Both the position numbers and the translations under genes were made by a program. Of a stretch of 64,000 nt of DNA, positions 22,643 to 35,820 are shown piece by piece. The DNA is taken from assembly GCA_021464415.1 (NCBI GenBank), contig CM038467.1, positions 30,993,248 to 31,057,247 on the forward strand, given 5' to 3'. Source of the DNA: Lonicera japonica. Taxonomy: Eukaryota > Streptophyta > Magnoliopsida > Dipsacales > Caprifoliaceae. Positions within the stretch are counted from its first letter, which is position 1, and every line of letters starts with the position of its first letter. The notes beneath the pieces are model-generated. The model saw only the letters and a program-made list of their open reading frames with translations, made no database searches and was not told the origin of the DNA.

Positions 22643-25600
22643 ATGAAACCCTTTTACAGAATCTTGATTGAACGCCGAACTAAGGCTTTTTTAGGCTTTC
22701 CTTCCGCAAAATGCTTCAGTTCATTCATCAAGAAAAATTCATCAGGTTCCCAGTTGAATCTTGCCCATACTCCCATAATTCATAACTTTTCGCCCCGAAT
22801 TCCGGGGTTTCGGTGTGTTTTAGGTCAAACCCAGAAACCAATTTCCACCCCTAGTTCAATTGTGGGTCAATCTAGGGTTTTTTCTAGTACTTGCAATGGT
22901 GGGTCGTCTTTAATTACTAGGGCTTCTTTAAATGTCAGGAATTATTCAACAACGGTTGAAACTCGGGTGAATGAGAATAATTTTGAGAGGATATATGTAC
23001 AAGGGGGTTTGAATGTGAAGCCAGTGGTGGTAGAAAGGATTGATAAGGATGAAGATATAGGTAGAGATGAAAAAGAATCTATTCTAGTAGGTGAGGAGGG
23101 TGAGAGCGTAAATAATGATAATTCAGGAGCGGGTTTGAATGAAATCGAGGTTTTGAGTGGGGGTATTGAGGAGGAGACGGCGGTGGAGAGGGAGGCATGG
23201 AGGTTATTAAAGGAGGCGGTGGTTACGTATTGTGGAAGTCCGGTGGGTACATTGGCGGCAAGTGATCCGGCCGATAAGTTACCACTTAATTATGATCAGG
23301 TTTTTATACGCGATTTTGTGCCATCGGCTTTGGCATTCTTGCTTAAGGGGGAGGGGGAGATTGTGAGGAATTTTCTCCTCCATACATTGCAACTGCAGGT
23401 AATTTAGTCTTTGTTTTTTCATTGTGGTGATGTCATCATGTTTCTTGATTGGTTACTTTGGTGGAGTTTTTGCGTAGTTGTTGGAGCATTTTAATGTTTG
23501 GCATTTGCGTTTAGAAATGAATTGTAGGTTGAATTATATGAGTTAGAGCATTAGCATTATGCAATCATTTGGGATAAGAAATGATAGATTTGAGATTTTT
23601 GTTTGTCCACAAGAATGAGTCGCGAATCTCAACCCTTCGAACATTTGCATTTGTGAGGAGCATATGCGAGGCTTTATCAAAACGTTTGGAGAGTGGGAGT
23701 ATAATTGTGTACTATGAGTTGCACACCAAATACTCCCTCTGTCCCTAATTAAGTGTCTATGTTTGACTTTCACATTTACAAAAAAATGAACTAATTCATC
23801 ACAATCAAGTTTCTAACAAAACTTGTTTGCCATCACGAGTTTTGGTACGCTGATTATGTTTTGAAAAGGAAAGTGGACTTTTAATTTGGGACTCTCGAAG
23901 AGGACCAGTGGACTCTTAATTTGGGATGGATTGGTTCTCGTATATATATGTGTGATTGTGTGTGTTTATTCGTACCCCACAATCTTGAGGTCAGAGTTGT
24001 TAAGTTCTTGGTGCATGCGGATTGGAGGGTCTAATGACACTCTTGGGAATTAGTTAGTTGCTCTAAGAGTCCTGGATACCACGTGTAATTAGATATATAC
24101 ACACAACCTCGGTTTGAAGCAGGTATTCTTCTCACGGACCGGGCCCCTAGTGACGAAGTTCGTTGCCCAGTCCTCTCCTCGCACAGATTGGTCTACTTTA
24201 GAGAACTTCTGTACATGTGTGTGTGCGCGTTAATAGCGAATTGACGAGATGCTCCTTCCATGGTACTAAAATAATTGCCTTCTGCTTTGGTACTTCATCA
24301 TAAATTAGGGATAGTCAATGGCTGGAACCTAAGGATTGGTATAAGAGTTGTGCTTGTAAGTGTTTTTAATAAGCATATCAAATTATGGTAGGATAGATAG
24401 TAAGACAAATTTATTTGGCCTCCTCTTGGCCCGGGTAGGATATTAGAATAAATTAAGATGGAATAAGTTCTGTAGGTCAATGAAAGGGTAAATTTAAAGC
24501 TTGTTCAAGTTTAAGTTGACATACAGTGGAGTCATGGCCCTACACCACCATTAAATGACACCAAAAGTGAGAAAATTAGGCGAAATCAAGTTGTACCATT
24601 GAAATTGAACACCATTAAACATGGACCAATATAAGATTTTGGGTTTTTTTATGAGAAAGAAGTGTAATCTATCACATCCTTACTTCCTTAGTTAACATCA
24701 GTATCAAGCCAAATGCTTGTCGAATGTGGCTTCCATTTTAGTTGGAAAACGTAATTGGGTTTTGGTGTACTCCAACTGGAGGCCACAACTTATATTTATA
24801 ACAAAAATTAGGGTTACAGAGCTGAAGCAAAAATAAATTAAAAGACAAAAAAGGACAGAATTAAATCCTAATTTAAGCCTAAATCTAAAAGATCTCTTAT
24901 AATTTTGGGATGTACAAAAGATGCCTAATATAACTTAATAAACAAAAAAATAGAAGATAGATATGATTTCCAACAATTTTCTATGTTGTTTGAGTTTCTA
25001 AATGTTTTTACTATTTCTTCCTCAAGAGTTGGGAGAAAACAGTGGACTGCTACAGTCCGGGGCAAGGGTTGATGCCAGCAAGTTTCAAAGTTAGGACCGT
25101 GCCTCTTGATGAGAACAAGGTTGAGGAAGTTTTAGACCCTGATTTTGGCGAGTCAGCTATTGGCCGCGTTGCACCTGTTGACTCTGGTAAGTTTGTTCTT
25201 TTCTTTTTCTTTCTATCCTTTTACGTATAGTGCCATCGATTACTTGGTATTCCTGTTGAAGAAAAGATGAGCATGTCCATTATTGTTGATTGCAATCGCT
25301 TGATCCAAGAATTTATTAAGTAGTTGTGGAGTACCAAGTGGCTGTACTCCAGTCTGATAGTGACGCTCCCAATAGGATTCACTGTGTGCAGGGGCTCCAA
25401 AAATATTCAGTACTCTAGTGTAGCCATACTCCAGAATAAATAACTGAATGCTTATTTCGAGAACAAATAAGTGAGTGCGAAATAAGCATACATCCATTCC
25501 TTATATATTTTTTGCCCCCAGGGTGAATCCTACCTGGAGTGTCACTATTGGACAGCACTACAGTAGTTCTATATCTTTTTGGGCAGGGGTGCAAAAAAAT

Positions 25601-28508
25601 TATCAAATAAGGAATGTGTGCTTATTTGGCACTCAGGTATTGGGTATGGAGTACGGCAACGTGGTTCTCCAGGAGTACTGAATATTCTGGCTTCCATGAC
25701 TATGTTTACCCCATATAGATGAAAACTCACAATTAAAATTTGGTGGGTGATTTAGTCATATGATCATTTGAGTATTTATGTAATTGTTTTCACTTTGACT
25801 TGTATATAGGGTTGTGGTGGATTATCTTATTGAGAGCTTATGGAAAGATTACCGGTGACTATGCATTACAAGAAAGGGTGGATGTCCAAACCGGCATAAA
25901 ACTGATCTTGAACTTATGCTTGTCTGATGGGTTTGATATGTTTCCTTCTTTGTTAGTGACTGATGGATCTTGTATGATAGATCGACGGATGGGTATCCAC
26001 GGTCACCCCCTCGAGATCCAAGTGAGTTAATTTAATAAGCCTTTCTTTACATTTCCTTTTATTAGTAGCTTCTGAATGATTTTAGATTTCCATATTGTTC
26101 TGCTGACTAGATTTAAGGAAATGAGAGAGACAAATAAATTGTTTACCCATGTTATTAGTAAATAAATAGACACACCAATATAATTTAATGGCAACTCCTT
26201 TTTTGCCAATTTTCCGCGCTTGTGAAGCTCACATCATTCTCCCTTCCATTTAGAAGTTTGACCTTCCATTTTATTTTTTGATAGGAAACAAAAGAAATAA
26301 TACTCTGGAACTTGAATTTGGTATGATATTGTGGAATAATAAATAAGTATGGTAATAATCTTTTTCATAATCATTTTACATGCTTGTTATATAAAATTTA
26401 TTCATTTGCTATAAATTTATATAAACAATATATATACTTTTAGTTATTTTTTCTTGTTCCAACTTTGGATATATTCCTTAATCCTTAGCCCCGGCTTGTC
26501 TTGTGCTTAACAAGTGTCATTTTGCAGTCCTTATTTTACTCAGCCCTAAGGTGCTCCCGTGAGATGCTTTCCTTGGATGACGGATCAAAGAATTTAGTGC
26601 GGGCCATCAACAATAGGCTAAGTGCGCTATCATTTCACATAAGAGAATATTATTGGGTAGATATGAGGAAGATCAATGAGATATACAGATACAAGACCGA
26701 GGAATATTCAACAGACGCCACTAACAAGTTCAATATCTACCCCGAACAAATTCCTCATTGGCTGATGGATTGGATTCCCGAGAAAGGCGGCTATATGATT
26801 GGCAACCTACAACCAGCTCACATGGATTTTAGGTTCTTCACGCTTGGAAATCTTTGGTCCATCATTTCATCTTTGGGTACCCCGAAACAAAACAATTCGA
26901 TCCTAAATTTGGTCGAGGCCAAATGGGATGATCTCGTGGGCCATATGCCTCTTAAAATATGTTACCCTGCTTTGGAGTCTGAAGAGTGGCGTATAATTAC
27001 CGGCAGTGACCCAAAGAATACGTGAGTCTTCCTTCTTCAAAGTTTTGTGCTTGTGTATGTGTGTAAGTATTATGTATGCTTATATAGACATGCACGTAGA
27101 ATTTTAAGGGGAATATCTTTGTTCTTAACATGGTTTGATTGGGCCTTGCAGACCTTGGTCATATCACAATGGTGGATCTTGGCCAACACTTCTATGGCAG
27201 GTAACTCTTGATTAAATTTTAATGTGTATGGTGCGAGTGGATTAGGAATGAATGACAATCCCTTTTTAAACTGAGCATACCTGGTGCCTACCAATGTCGG
27301 TTTGGAGGCGCATACCAATTATATTACTGGATAATATTAGTGCTTGATGCCTATCTTCGGTCTCTGCATAAATTTAGCTGCTATACAAATTATTTGTATT
27401 AGAACCAACGTGGTGTCAAATTGAAACTAGGTTCCGTGTCCTGGTTGATCTTAAACTATAAACATTGTAGAAAAAGTTAGGGTCTTGTAAGAACCCACCC
27501 TCCCCCCTTGGGCAAATCTAAACCCAACCGGCCTAAGAAAAATATCTGACCAGTACAGGTTTTACTTTGAAAACCCCAAGCCCATCCGAAATACATTGCC
27601 CCGCAGCAACCCCCATTATAAGGTATTTTAATGTTACTTTCGATTTTCAATCCCAAAGAAAGTAGTTCTCAGTTTTTTTAATGATAATTCTTTTTAAGTT
27701 CTTATATCTTCAATTATACCAAGTGCAATAAGGGCTGGGAGGTTATTTTTTGGTCCGCACCTAAAATGCACAAGGGTTCTGAAAGTGTACCATAGACTGG
27801 AACAACAGACACACATGTTGGGATTACAATTTCTATTGGATGATTTGTGTTAAAATCGTTAATGACTTTGGGGCACTCATATTATATTGAAGTATTGAAT
27901 TATAATGCGTTTCACACCCGATAACATCCTGTTAACCCCCTAACCCTCCCGTGAACAAACTTCATATGCATTACCTTGGGTTGGTTATATTGGAAATAAA
28001 ACCAAGCTAGTTACTATGTTAGGAATATATAGAGATAAAGAGGACTACAACATGATAATATAATGACAATTGAGTAGACATTTTCCACTCTTCTTACAAA
28101 ACGTGCTTTTCACTCTTCGTATGGAATGCGCCTTTTCACTTTGCAGAGTTTTAATATGTGTACTCTCCTTTCATCTTCCAGTTCACACTAGCATGCATTA
28201 AGATGGGAAGAACAGAGCTGGCCCAGAAAGCAGTCGATTTGGCTGAGAAAAGGCTTCCCGCTGACCACTGGCCGGAATATTACGACACCAAGACCGGAAA
28301 GTTCATTGGAAAACAATCCCGACTGTACCAAACATGGACAGTCGCCGGATTTTTAACCTCCAAAATGCTCTTGAAAAATCCCGAGATGGCTTCCCTCTTG
28401 TTCTGGGAAGAAGACTACGAACTCCTCGAGATCTGTGTTTGCGGTCTTAGCAAATCCGGCCGCAGGAAATGCTCCCGAGTCGCCGCCAGATCTCAAATTC
28501 TCATATAA
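22643..28508 (+). CDS. A/N-InvA: Alkaline/neutral invertase (GH100), mitochondrial type
   Basis: Six exons, 22643-23398, 25027-25186, 25810-26021, 26528-27021, 27152-27200 and 28182-28508, join in phase to 665 aa. GH100 enzymes hydrolyse sucrose to glucose and fructose at neutral to alkaline pH. The N terminus ([16 protein letters not shown]) is basic, hydroxylated and nearly free of acids, as in a mitochondrial presequence. The catalytic domain runs from about residue 180 ([31 protein letters not shown]) to 650. Asp363 in MIDRRMG and Glu589 in HWPEYYD lie 226 residues apart, the same spacing as Asp188 and Glu414 of Anabaena InvA, so both catalytic residues appear intact. The C-terminal tail ([12 protein letters not shown]) is of the organellar clade. 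Paralogue choice (InvA rather than InvC) rests on neighbouring genes. A Stowaway MITE sits in intron 1. Confidence 0.93.
23731..23932. mobile_element. Stowaway MITE in invertase intron 1
   Basis: Starts TACTCCCTCTGTCCCTAATT and ends CTTAATTTGGGATGGA. It shares the family core with the copies in ECH and upstream of the second Agenet gene. Confidence 0.75.
25240..25700. repeat. Degenerate repeat in invertase intron 2
   Basis: Phrases such as GTGGCTGTACTCCAGTC, CAGTACTC, AATGTGTGCTTATTTGGC and ACTGAATATTCTGG recur near 51190-51350 beside the second Agenet gene, and in part near 24060. It looks like an unclassified interspersed repeat with partly inverted copies. Confidence 0.4.
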
Positions 28509-29563
28509 GCAAAAAAGATGTACCACGTGAAAAGGTACAACACTTGAATGCACTAGTTGGGACTCATTGATAGCGTTAATGAAAAATGGCTTTGTTATTG
28601 TACAGTTCCAAGTTCCTACTAGAGGATTTTAGAGTATAATGTTGTAAGGGTATTTTTTGGCCTGAAAATGTTGACGTTGATGGGCTTCCATTGTTAAATT
28701 TTTAACACGATTAATGTAGAATTATTATTTTCCCGATTAATGTAGTAGTTAATCGGAGAAACATAGTTAAAATAAGCGTCTAGGACTAGTTTATGGCTCT
28801 ATATATGATCGAACACGGGCTTGTATGTTGTATAACGATTACAATGTTCTTTCACATTTATAAAGATTTACAAGATATTTGTTATAATGAGTTTGATCAT
28901 TCGTTAACCTATTATTTCAATTGTATCTGCAGATTTGTTATGTGTTTATTTTAAAGAAGTGTGAAATTTGTTGAGAATAATGAGGTGTGAAAGTAAAGAT
29001 ATGGTAAGATATTAGGGGTTTGGAGTAAGACCTTTTAAGGTTGCTGAAGAATGAAATTCGTTTTCTTTTGTTTTTTGGTATGTGAGGTCCCTATACCTGC
29101 ATTAGTGTAGGACTAATCTTTGCTCGAAAAACTGACTATTCCTATAACAAATACTTCTGATGGGAATCGAATTCTTACGGTGCTGAAGAATGATACCCCA
29201 ACTTAAGACATTGGATTTTATAAAACATAATGTGACATCTTGTTAGGTTGCAGTTCCTAACAGAAGGGATATGAACGTGTTTGATTTTTTGAATTAACTT
29301 TAAGGTAATTAAGAGCGTTTGGTTTGCAACGAAAATAAAACTGTGTATTAACTTAACACTGTAAATGAAAAGACAGTGATTTGTTTAAATTAGTTTTTAT
29401 CATTTTATACCTATTGAAAAATCACATTGTATCTCATTTACATAAAAAAAAATAAAAAATTACATATATAAAAAACGGTTTTTACTGCATTGAGTTTTAA
29501 AGGTTTCAAAAGACATAAAACATTTGGATAAAAGGAAAGGAAAATGACTGAAAGTGGAAGTGT
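28509..29563. other. Invertase 3' flank and intergenic
   Basis: The first 200-300 bases probably hold the 3' untranslated region. No further feature is recognised. Confidence 0.5.
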
Positions 29564-29571
29564 ATTTATTA

Positions 29572-30762
29572 GGGTGGCGCTATTGCTACACCCCTAATCA
29601 CTTCCTAACACTCTCCATCTTTATAACACTCCTTTAGTGCATTCATTTTCTTCCTTTCACCCCCAATTTCCAAAGAGCACCCACCATTAATTAATAGTAC
29701 TACTACTAATAATAATAATCTTTAAAATTAATGATAATTAATCCTAATCCTAACAATAAAGATAACTCCTTAACTTTACCAAAAATCTCATTCTCTCTCT
29801 TCATCCGTTTCTTCTTCCCCCATTTCTTCATGGGATATCTACCTAAAGCCACTCAATTGCTTCTTCATCTCTTTTTCTTCCTCCATTTCTTCTCCCTTCT
29901 TTTCTTTTCCAGCTTATCCATCATTAATGACCTCCGACCTCTCCGCCATTAATAACCTCTGAAACTTAATATGAAGTTATATCCGGCTTAACGCAACCGA
30001 TTAAATAGTAAAGGATTCGGTGCAGATAAGCCAAGTCTAACAAAATTTTCATTCAATGTTGCTCGGCCGAAATCCATCGAGTGTGAAGGTATGTTGCTCG
30101 GCCTAAAATAGCTGAGCGTGAATTTTCAAGGAACAATGCATGCTCGGTTGTTACCAACCGATATTTTTAGCCAAACTCGGCCCCTTAAGACAGAGTGAAC
30201 TCATCTTCTTCGTCCTTACGCAACCTAGCAAAAATTCATTACTTAACAACTTGAAGAATGCTTACTCGACTGTGAATAACCGAGCTTCTTCGACCCGATT
30301 CAGTTACGTATGGCCGAGTACAATTAAAAGCACTTGTTTTCGTGCTCCATTATTTCGTGTTGGACTGTTAACACCTGCTTTCTGCTATGGAGGCATGAAA
30401 GTAGCCATTAATGTCGAAAACCCACCACCTTCGCCCTCAGCTGCCCCAGTAAGGAGTGACTCTTCAAGATACACTTTCAGAAGCCAAATGGTGTATATAC
30501 AACTCTGCCTTGTATCTTCTTTTGGTGTGTGCATTTGTTGATGAAGTTAGTGGATGGGGTTTGAAAATTTATTGAATAGTGGTGGTAGTTGATGAGGTTA
30601 TTAATTGTATATAATGATACTGAAGATGGGAGTAATTAATTAATTAATGGTTATAAAGTGTTGATGATTGGGGTTAAAAAAAAAGGTGGTGTGTGGCATA
30701 AGTAATTTTTTTTTTTAAGGGAATATTACAGAAAGATATGGAGGGTGGCAATAGCGCAACCC
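29572..30762. mobile_element. Terminal-inverted-repeat element with unknown cargo
   Basis: Starts GGGTGGCGCTATTGC and ends with the inverse GCAATAGCGCAACCC (14 of 15 match), flanked by a perfect 8-bp duplication ATTTATTA (29564-29571 and 30763-30770). The duplication size fits hAT, or a MULE whose ninth base has changed. No transposase is present. The interior holds a short secreted-peptide-like ORF (29830-29952), a CTCGGCCGA-rich LTR-like stretch (about 30060-30350) and a second short ORF at 30389-30541. Confidence 0.7.
29830..29952 (+). CDS. Small ORF with a signal-peptide-like N terminus, unknown
   Basis: A 40-aa frame starts MGYLPKATQLLLHLFFFL, is strongly hydrophobic over about 22 residues and ends in DLRPLRH. 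It is preceded by a CT-rich leader. A second frame about 440 bases downstream (to 30541) includes NPPPSPSAAPVRSDSSRY, the sort of Pro/Ser/Arg-rich sequence seen at the ends of plant peptide precursors, but I cannot match it to CLE, IDA, PIP or CEP motifs. It may be captured gene sequence inside a transposon or chance. Confidence 0.25.
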   Translation: MGYLPKATQLLLHLFFFLHFFSLLFFSSLSIINDLRPLRH

Positions 30763-30770
30763 ATTTATTA

Positions 30771-32290
30771 TGTATCAATCTTCTCATATTAGAGGAGAAA
30801 CAAATGAATGATCCATAGCCCTTATGTGCTCCCATTATGTTTCTTTTATTAATAACAACCTAATTAGGAACTTTTATAATTTTAATAATGTCGCGTTTAA
30901 AGAGGTGACTATTATAACATTATTACATAAGTGAAATAGGGGTTTACTACAACATATCTATACTATATATAAAAGTATTAATAATTTAAAAGTGTTTTTC
31001 CTCTTTTTTGTAAAGGCAAATATGTTCTTTGATTTTAAAAAAGAATTTTAATATTTACATAAATAAAACAATATAATTCCATATATGAATTATCAAATTT
31101 CAAATAAACTCAAACTCACTCTATTTGGAAAAATGGACCGATTTACCGGACCATTTTTTTATATTAGTTCCAATTAAATTCAATCTAAAAAATTTTGAAG
31201 GACAATCATTTTCGGTCCAGTCTAAATCGGTACTTGCATTTGGCTAAAATAACGGTCGGACCGGATTTTAATATATATATATATATTTAAATATATATTA
31301 TTAAATATATAATATTAATACTAAAAAAAAATCTACTCGGTGATTTACAACCTACAACTTTGGAGCTTGCATTTAACAATTAACAAAATTAACAATGCAT
31401 TTGGAGCTGCATTTAACCTTTAATGTAAATATTTATATTAAGTTTAGTTTCTAAGAAAAATATAATGCAGAGTTGTCATATTATCAATTTTAATGCATTT
31501 TTTAACAAATTTTCTTGAATTAATATGTAATTATTAAGCTGCAATAAGCAACAGTTGTTTAATTTACTTCTTTGTTCATTAATGTTAATTTTATTCAAAG
31601 ATGAAGAGGCTTTTCAGGGTGCATTATCGGGGAATCTTATTATTTAGAATTTCTTAATATTTGTAAATCGTAGTCTAAAAATTCCAAGGGGCATTAAACT
31701 GCGAAAAAAAAATCCATATATTATTGTTGAACATGCTATTTTTTTTTTAATATTTATCGTAATTTTTGGGCAATCAAAAAAAAAAAAAGCAAACCAGACC
31801 GAATGGACCGACTGGAACCGGACCGAACCGGTCTGGTTCGGTCTGGTCCGGTCTTTATAGGCGTTTCGGTCCGGTCCAGTCTTCTAATTTTTGGGACTGA
31901 AATTTCCATCATGCACACCCTTATCATTCATAATAAAAAAACAAACAGCATTTTCAAAACTTGTATTTAATATTTAACACTCATCAATTAGTAATCAGCA
32001 TTCAGCAATCAAAAGTAAAAAAAAAAAAGGCAAACAAATCCTTAGGCTACGTTTGGCATGCATAATAAAATAATGAGTTATGATAATTGTATAATTATCT
32101 TATCCTATATTTAATGTTGGTTGAGATTAGATATTAGGAAGAATTATTTACTCAACTAATACTTTTTATCACCAAAACATAGAATTAGTGAATCTCATTT
32201 AAAAGATGGAATTGTGTTATTTTGTCGGAATGAAATTAAATAAAGATAAATGAGATTAAATAATCTTACCAAATCAACACGTCAATCACA
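30771..32290. other. Intergenic with interspersed-repeat traces
   Basis: TCTATACTATATATAAAAG at about 30958 resembles the 5' end of plant Helitrons, but no 3' hairpin with CTRR was found. GGACCG/CGGTCC-rich palindromic text near 31137-31260 and 31795-31885 brackets an AT-rich core and looks like the ends of an old repeat. A MITE-like AT-rich segment lies at 32040-32285. None could be delimited. Confidence 0.4.
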
Positions 32291-32393
32291 CCCTTGTTGT
32301 ATGCTCAACGTTTCTCCACGAGTAATTGCGGCGGAGTAACTTCGTCTTTTGTTTATGTAAACGTTTTAAAGACTTCACCGCCATGTATCAACT

Positions 32394-34800
32394 ATGAGTT
32401 CAAGAAAACTACTAACCATTTCTTCCCGCCATCAACTCCCTCCACTTATCCGAAACTCTCTTTACTGGACCCAAAACTGCACAACCCAATTGAACTCACC
32501 TTTTCAACCAAAGACCCCTTCAATCTTGGCCACAAATCTCATTAAATCCTACTTCGAACAGGGCCTAATCAAGCAAGCACGCGTACTGTTCGATGAAATG
32601 CCTGAGAGAGACGTGGTTGCTTGGACAGCCATGATTGCTGGCTACAGCTCTTGCAGTCACCATTCCAGTGCCTGGAGAGTGTTCTATGGGATGATGAGGG
32701 AATGTAAGGACCACCCGAATGCGTTTACGCTGTCGAGTGCGTTGAAGGCTTGTAAAGGCATGAAGTCACTTTGTTGTGGTGCTTTGGTACATGGGCTGGC
32801 TCTTAAGCATGGGGTGGATGGTAGCATTTATATTGATAATGCTCTTTTGGATATGTATGCTACTTGTTGCGTTAGTATGGAAGATGCTTGTTCGGTGTTT
32901 CAAGATATTTGTTTCAAGAATGATGTTTCGTGGACCACGCTGATCACCGGGTTTACTCACCGGGGTGATGGCTATGGTGGCCTTCGAGTTTTCAGACAAA
33001 TGTTACTGGTATGTAAGCAGGAAATGTAAAATAGTGTTTCAGTTCACTGTAAAAGTATATATTCTTTAAGTTCGGGTGTGTTCGATAGCATTTGGTTTGC
33101 AAGGATAAATGTCCAAGATTCTTACTGTACTATTTGGTACTTTTTGATAGCACAAGTTTTTTATAGAATAATTTTTCCACCTTCTCTATAACCCCATGAT
33201 TCCTACTTTTTTTCAGTCTCTAGTAAAAAATTCTTGGCTTACTGAAAGAACCTTAGTTGAGGTAAAATATCTCGTTGTTATATAATAGTTAAGGAGAAAA
33301 GAGATTACATTGGTGTGTAGTTGATCAAAAAGCCAGGGCATTAGAATCTTTGGCCCCCAAAAGCATTTATAACACCTTAATATTATCTCCAAACGCACTC
33401 ATTAGTGTATGTGTAGGACATCACACTAGTAAGTGGGTTAGCTCGTTGGGAGATATTAAAAAATTTTCCACCTAGAAAATGAGCAAATCAGAAGGAGAAA
33501 CACCATTCAAATGGCGGAAAAGACATTTCCAAGTATATTTTGTTGCACCAAGTCCAATCATGTATAATTTTCTTTGCTTTTTGGTGGACAGGATGAAGCC
33601 GAACCGAATCCGTTTAGCTTTTCAATTGCAGTAAGAGCCTGTGCTTCAATTGGCTCTTATACATATGGCAAGCAAATCCACGGAGCAATAATCAAATATG
33701 GGTTCGATTCCAGTATTCCTGTAATGAATTCTATCCTAGACATGTATTGTAGGTGTAGTTGTTTATGCGAAGCTCGTCACTCTTTCCATATAATGACCCA
33801 AAGAAATTTGATTACATGGAACACGTTAATTGCCGGGTACGAAAAGACCGATCCAAATGTGTCCCTCTGCATATTTTCACAAATGGAATTACAAGGTTTT
33901 AGTCCAGATTGCTACACTTTCACCAGTGTTATAGCAGCCTGCTCTAATTTAGCAGTTTTGGGCTGTGGCCAACAGGTTCATTGCATAATTCTACAGAGAG
34001 GCCTTGAAGGAGACTTGGCATTGGGTAATGCTCTAATTGACATGTATGCCAAATGTGGAAGCATATTGGATTCAATCCGATATTTCGGCCAAATGTGTGG
34101 TCGAAATTTGGTCTCGTGGACATCTATGATGATCGGATATGGGACCCACGGATATGGAAAAGAAGCCGTTGAATTGTTTGATGAGATGGTTATTTCGGGT
34201 ATCAAGCCTGACCGGATTGTATTTATGGCAGTTTTAAGCGCTTGTAGCCATGCTGGACTCGTAGATGAAGGTTTGAGTTACTTCAAATCAATGACTGCCG
34301 ATTATAAAATAACCCCGGATCAAGAAATTTATGGTTGCGTCGTCGATTTGCTTGGACGTGGGGGTAGAGTCAAAGAGGCTTATGAACTAATAGAGAGTAT
34401 GCCATTTAAGCCCGATGAATCCGTTTGGGGAGCTTTTCTTGGAGCTTGTAAAGCACACGGGCTTCCATTAGGCAAAAAGGCTGCTCGAAGGGTATTGGAT
34501 TCCAGGCCTAATATGACAGGGATTTATGTGATGCTGTCAAATATTTATGCTGCTGATGGAAAGTGGGGTGATTTTGCGAAAATGAGGAAGTTGATGAGGA
34601 GAATGGGTAATAAAAAGGAGACGGGAAGGAGTTGGGTAGAGGTAAGAAATCGAGTTTGTAGTTTTATTGTTAGAGATAAAGTGGGGTCTCATATTGAGCT
34701 CGTATATGAGGTTCTTGAAATGTTGGTTCAGCATATGACAGAAGCCAGTTATGTTCCCGATATAGATTGCTTGATACATGATAATGAAGATGGGACTTGA
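32394..34800 (+). CDS. PGN: PLS-class PPR protein with E/E+ domain, PGN-like
   Basis: Two exons (32394-33008 and 33592-34800) join in phase to 607 aa. The N terminus (MSSRKLLTISSRHQ) is basic and serine-rich, fitting mitochondrial targeting. PPR repeats follow from about residue 50: ARVLFDEMPERDVVAWTAMI, YIDNALLDMYA, DVSWTTLITGFTHRGDG, GYEKTDPNVSLCIFSQM and ALIDMYAKCGSILDSIRYF. The region from about residue 500 matches the E and E+ motifs (SVWGAFLGACKAHG, GRSWVEV), and there is no DYW domain. PLS/E+ proteins usually specify C-to-U editing sites in organelle RNA. Arabidopsis PGN (At1g56570) is a mitochondrial member affecting stress tolerance, and its genomic neighbour is A/N-InvA, as here. 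Many PPR paralogues exist, so the symbol depends partly on that neighbourhood. The single intron is 583 bases. Confidence 0.88.
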
Positions 34801-35486
34801 GGAGATTAAAGTTGAGTGTTGAATAAGTTTTCTTCATTCCTATACAAGTGTAACTGAACCTGGCGTTCCACACGGCTGTACACTGGACCAATGGTTCAGT
34901 TTCAAGTGAGTCCCACCATGCGTGTAGGGGCCTGTGATAGGCTTACGTGTTACCGTACCATTGGGTTTGGCCTACTGCCACGTGGTACACAAAGGATACT
35001 AAATATTTTCCGCCCTTCATGCATGGTTACCCACTGGGAACATCAGCACTGGGCCTGGTAAAGTATGATGTGGTACACTAGGTGTACCCAATATTTTTTT
35101 TAGGAGGAATATTTTTTCGGAGGGAAGTTGATTTTGTTTTGCCCACCTAGTGGTAGGACCGGTCTTGATAAGCGCATGTAGTTGCATGTGTCAGAGGTTT
35201 AATCTACGCTAGTGTGTACATTTCTGTGGTAACACCGGTACGCCTGCTTTTGGGGTTTAGTCAGGTTCTCTAAGAATCCTGGGTGCCAAGTTATCAAGAG
35301 AGAAGAAGGCAACATAGAGAATCCTGGATGATTGAGTTTGAGCAAATTGATCCGGTTGTGCGTTTTAGATCCAACCTATTTATTCTGTATTCATGTGAGG
35401 TTCTTCATTTGTACCACAACGCACATTACAATAAAAATGCAATCATTCTTTCTCCTGGTCTATTTTCATTTGCAGTTATGTTTTTT
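34801..35486. other. PPR 3' flank and intergenic
   Basis: No further gene is seen. Phrases such as GTTCTCTAAGAATCCTGG occur twice (about 35264 and 35312) and recur near 24060, a trace of an unclassified repeat. Confidence 0.45.
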
Positions 35487-35491
35487 AAATA

Positions 35492-35791
35492 TGACAGATT
35501 AAGGTAGTCTGATTCGGAAGAAATGAAATGGTGATTTAGAGAGAGAGAGAGAGGAGAGAGAGAGAGAAGTAGTTTCTTATTCCAAATGCTTGAATGAATA
35601 ATCCACTCACAATACAATGCTTTTATACAATGGTTAAGACCCCTTCACTGCCACTTGCTCGGTGGTTATAACCACTTCCCTCCCACATCTAAAAACAACT
35701 CACTTGCTTAAAAGAAAGTACAATACACGCTCCACAATTTGACTAAACTATACTAGCTATCCACCCACACAATTAAAGCCTTAGCCTGACA
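35492..35791 (-). repeat. 3' LTR of the chromovirus
   Basis: On the - strand it begins TGTCAGGCTAAGG and ends AATCTGTCA. It includes a GA-rich tract at about 35538-35570 that differs in length from the other LTR. Confidence 0.9.
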
Positions 35792-35804
35792 ATACCCTCC
35801 CCAC
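35792..35804 (-). other. Polypurine tract
   Basis: GTGGGGAGGGTAT on the - strand, directly upstream of the 3' LTR, where plus-strand DNA synthesis of the retroelement would be primed. Confidence 0.75.
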
Positions 35805-35820
35805 GAAATTGTCCTTGTCC

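Noticed and set aside
30958..31885. Complete Helitron starting TCTATACTATATAT
   Set aside because: The 5' end looks right but no 3' hairpin with CTRR was found, so the element cannot be delimited.
32294..32545. Alternative upstream ORF as the PPR start
   Set aside because: It runs in a different frame from the PPR repeats; the 32394 start gives a continuous frame and a plausible targeting peptide.
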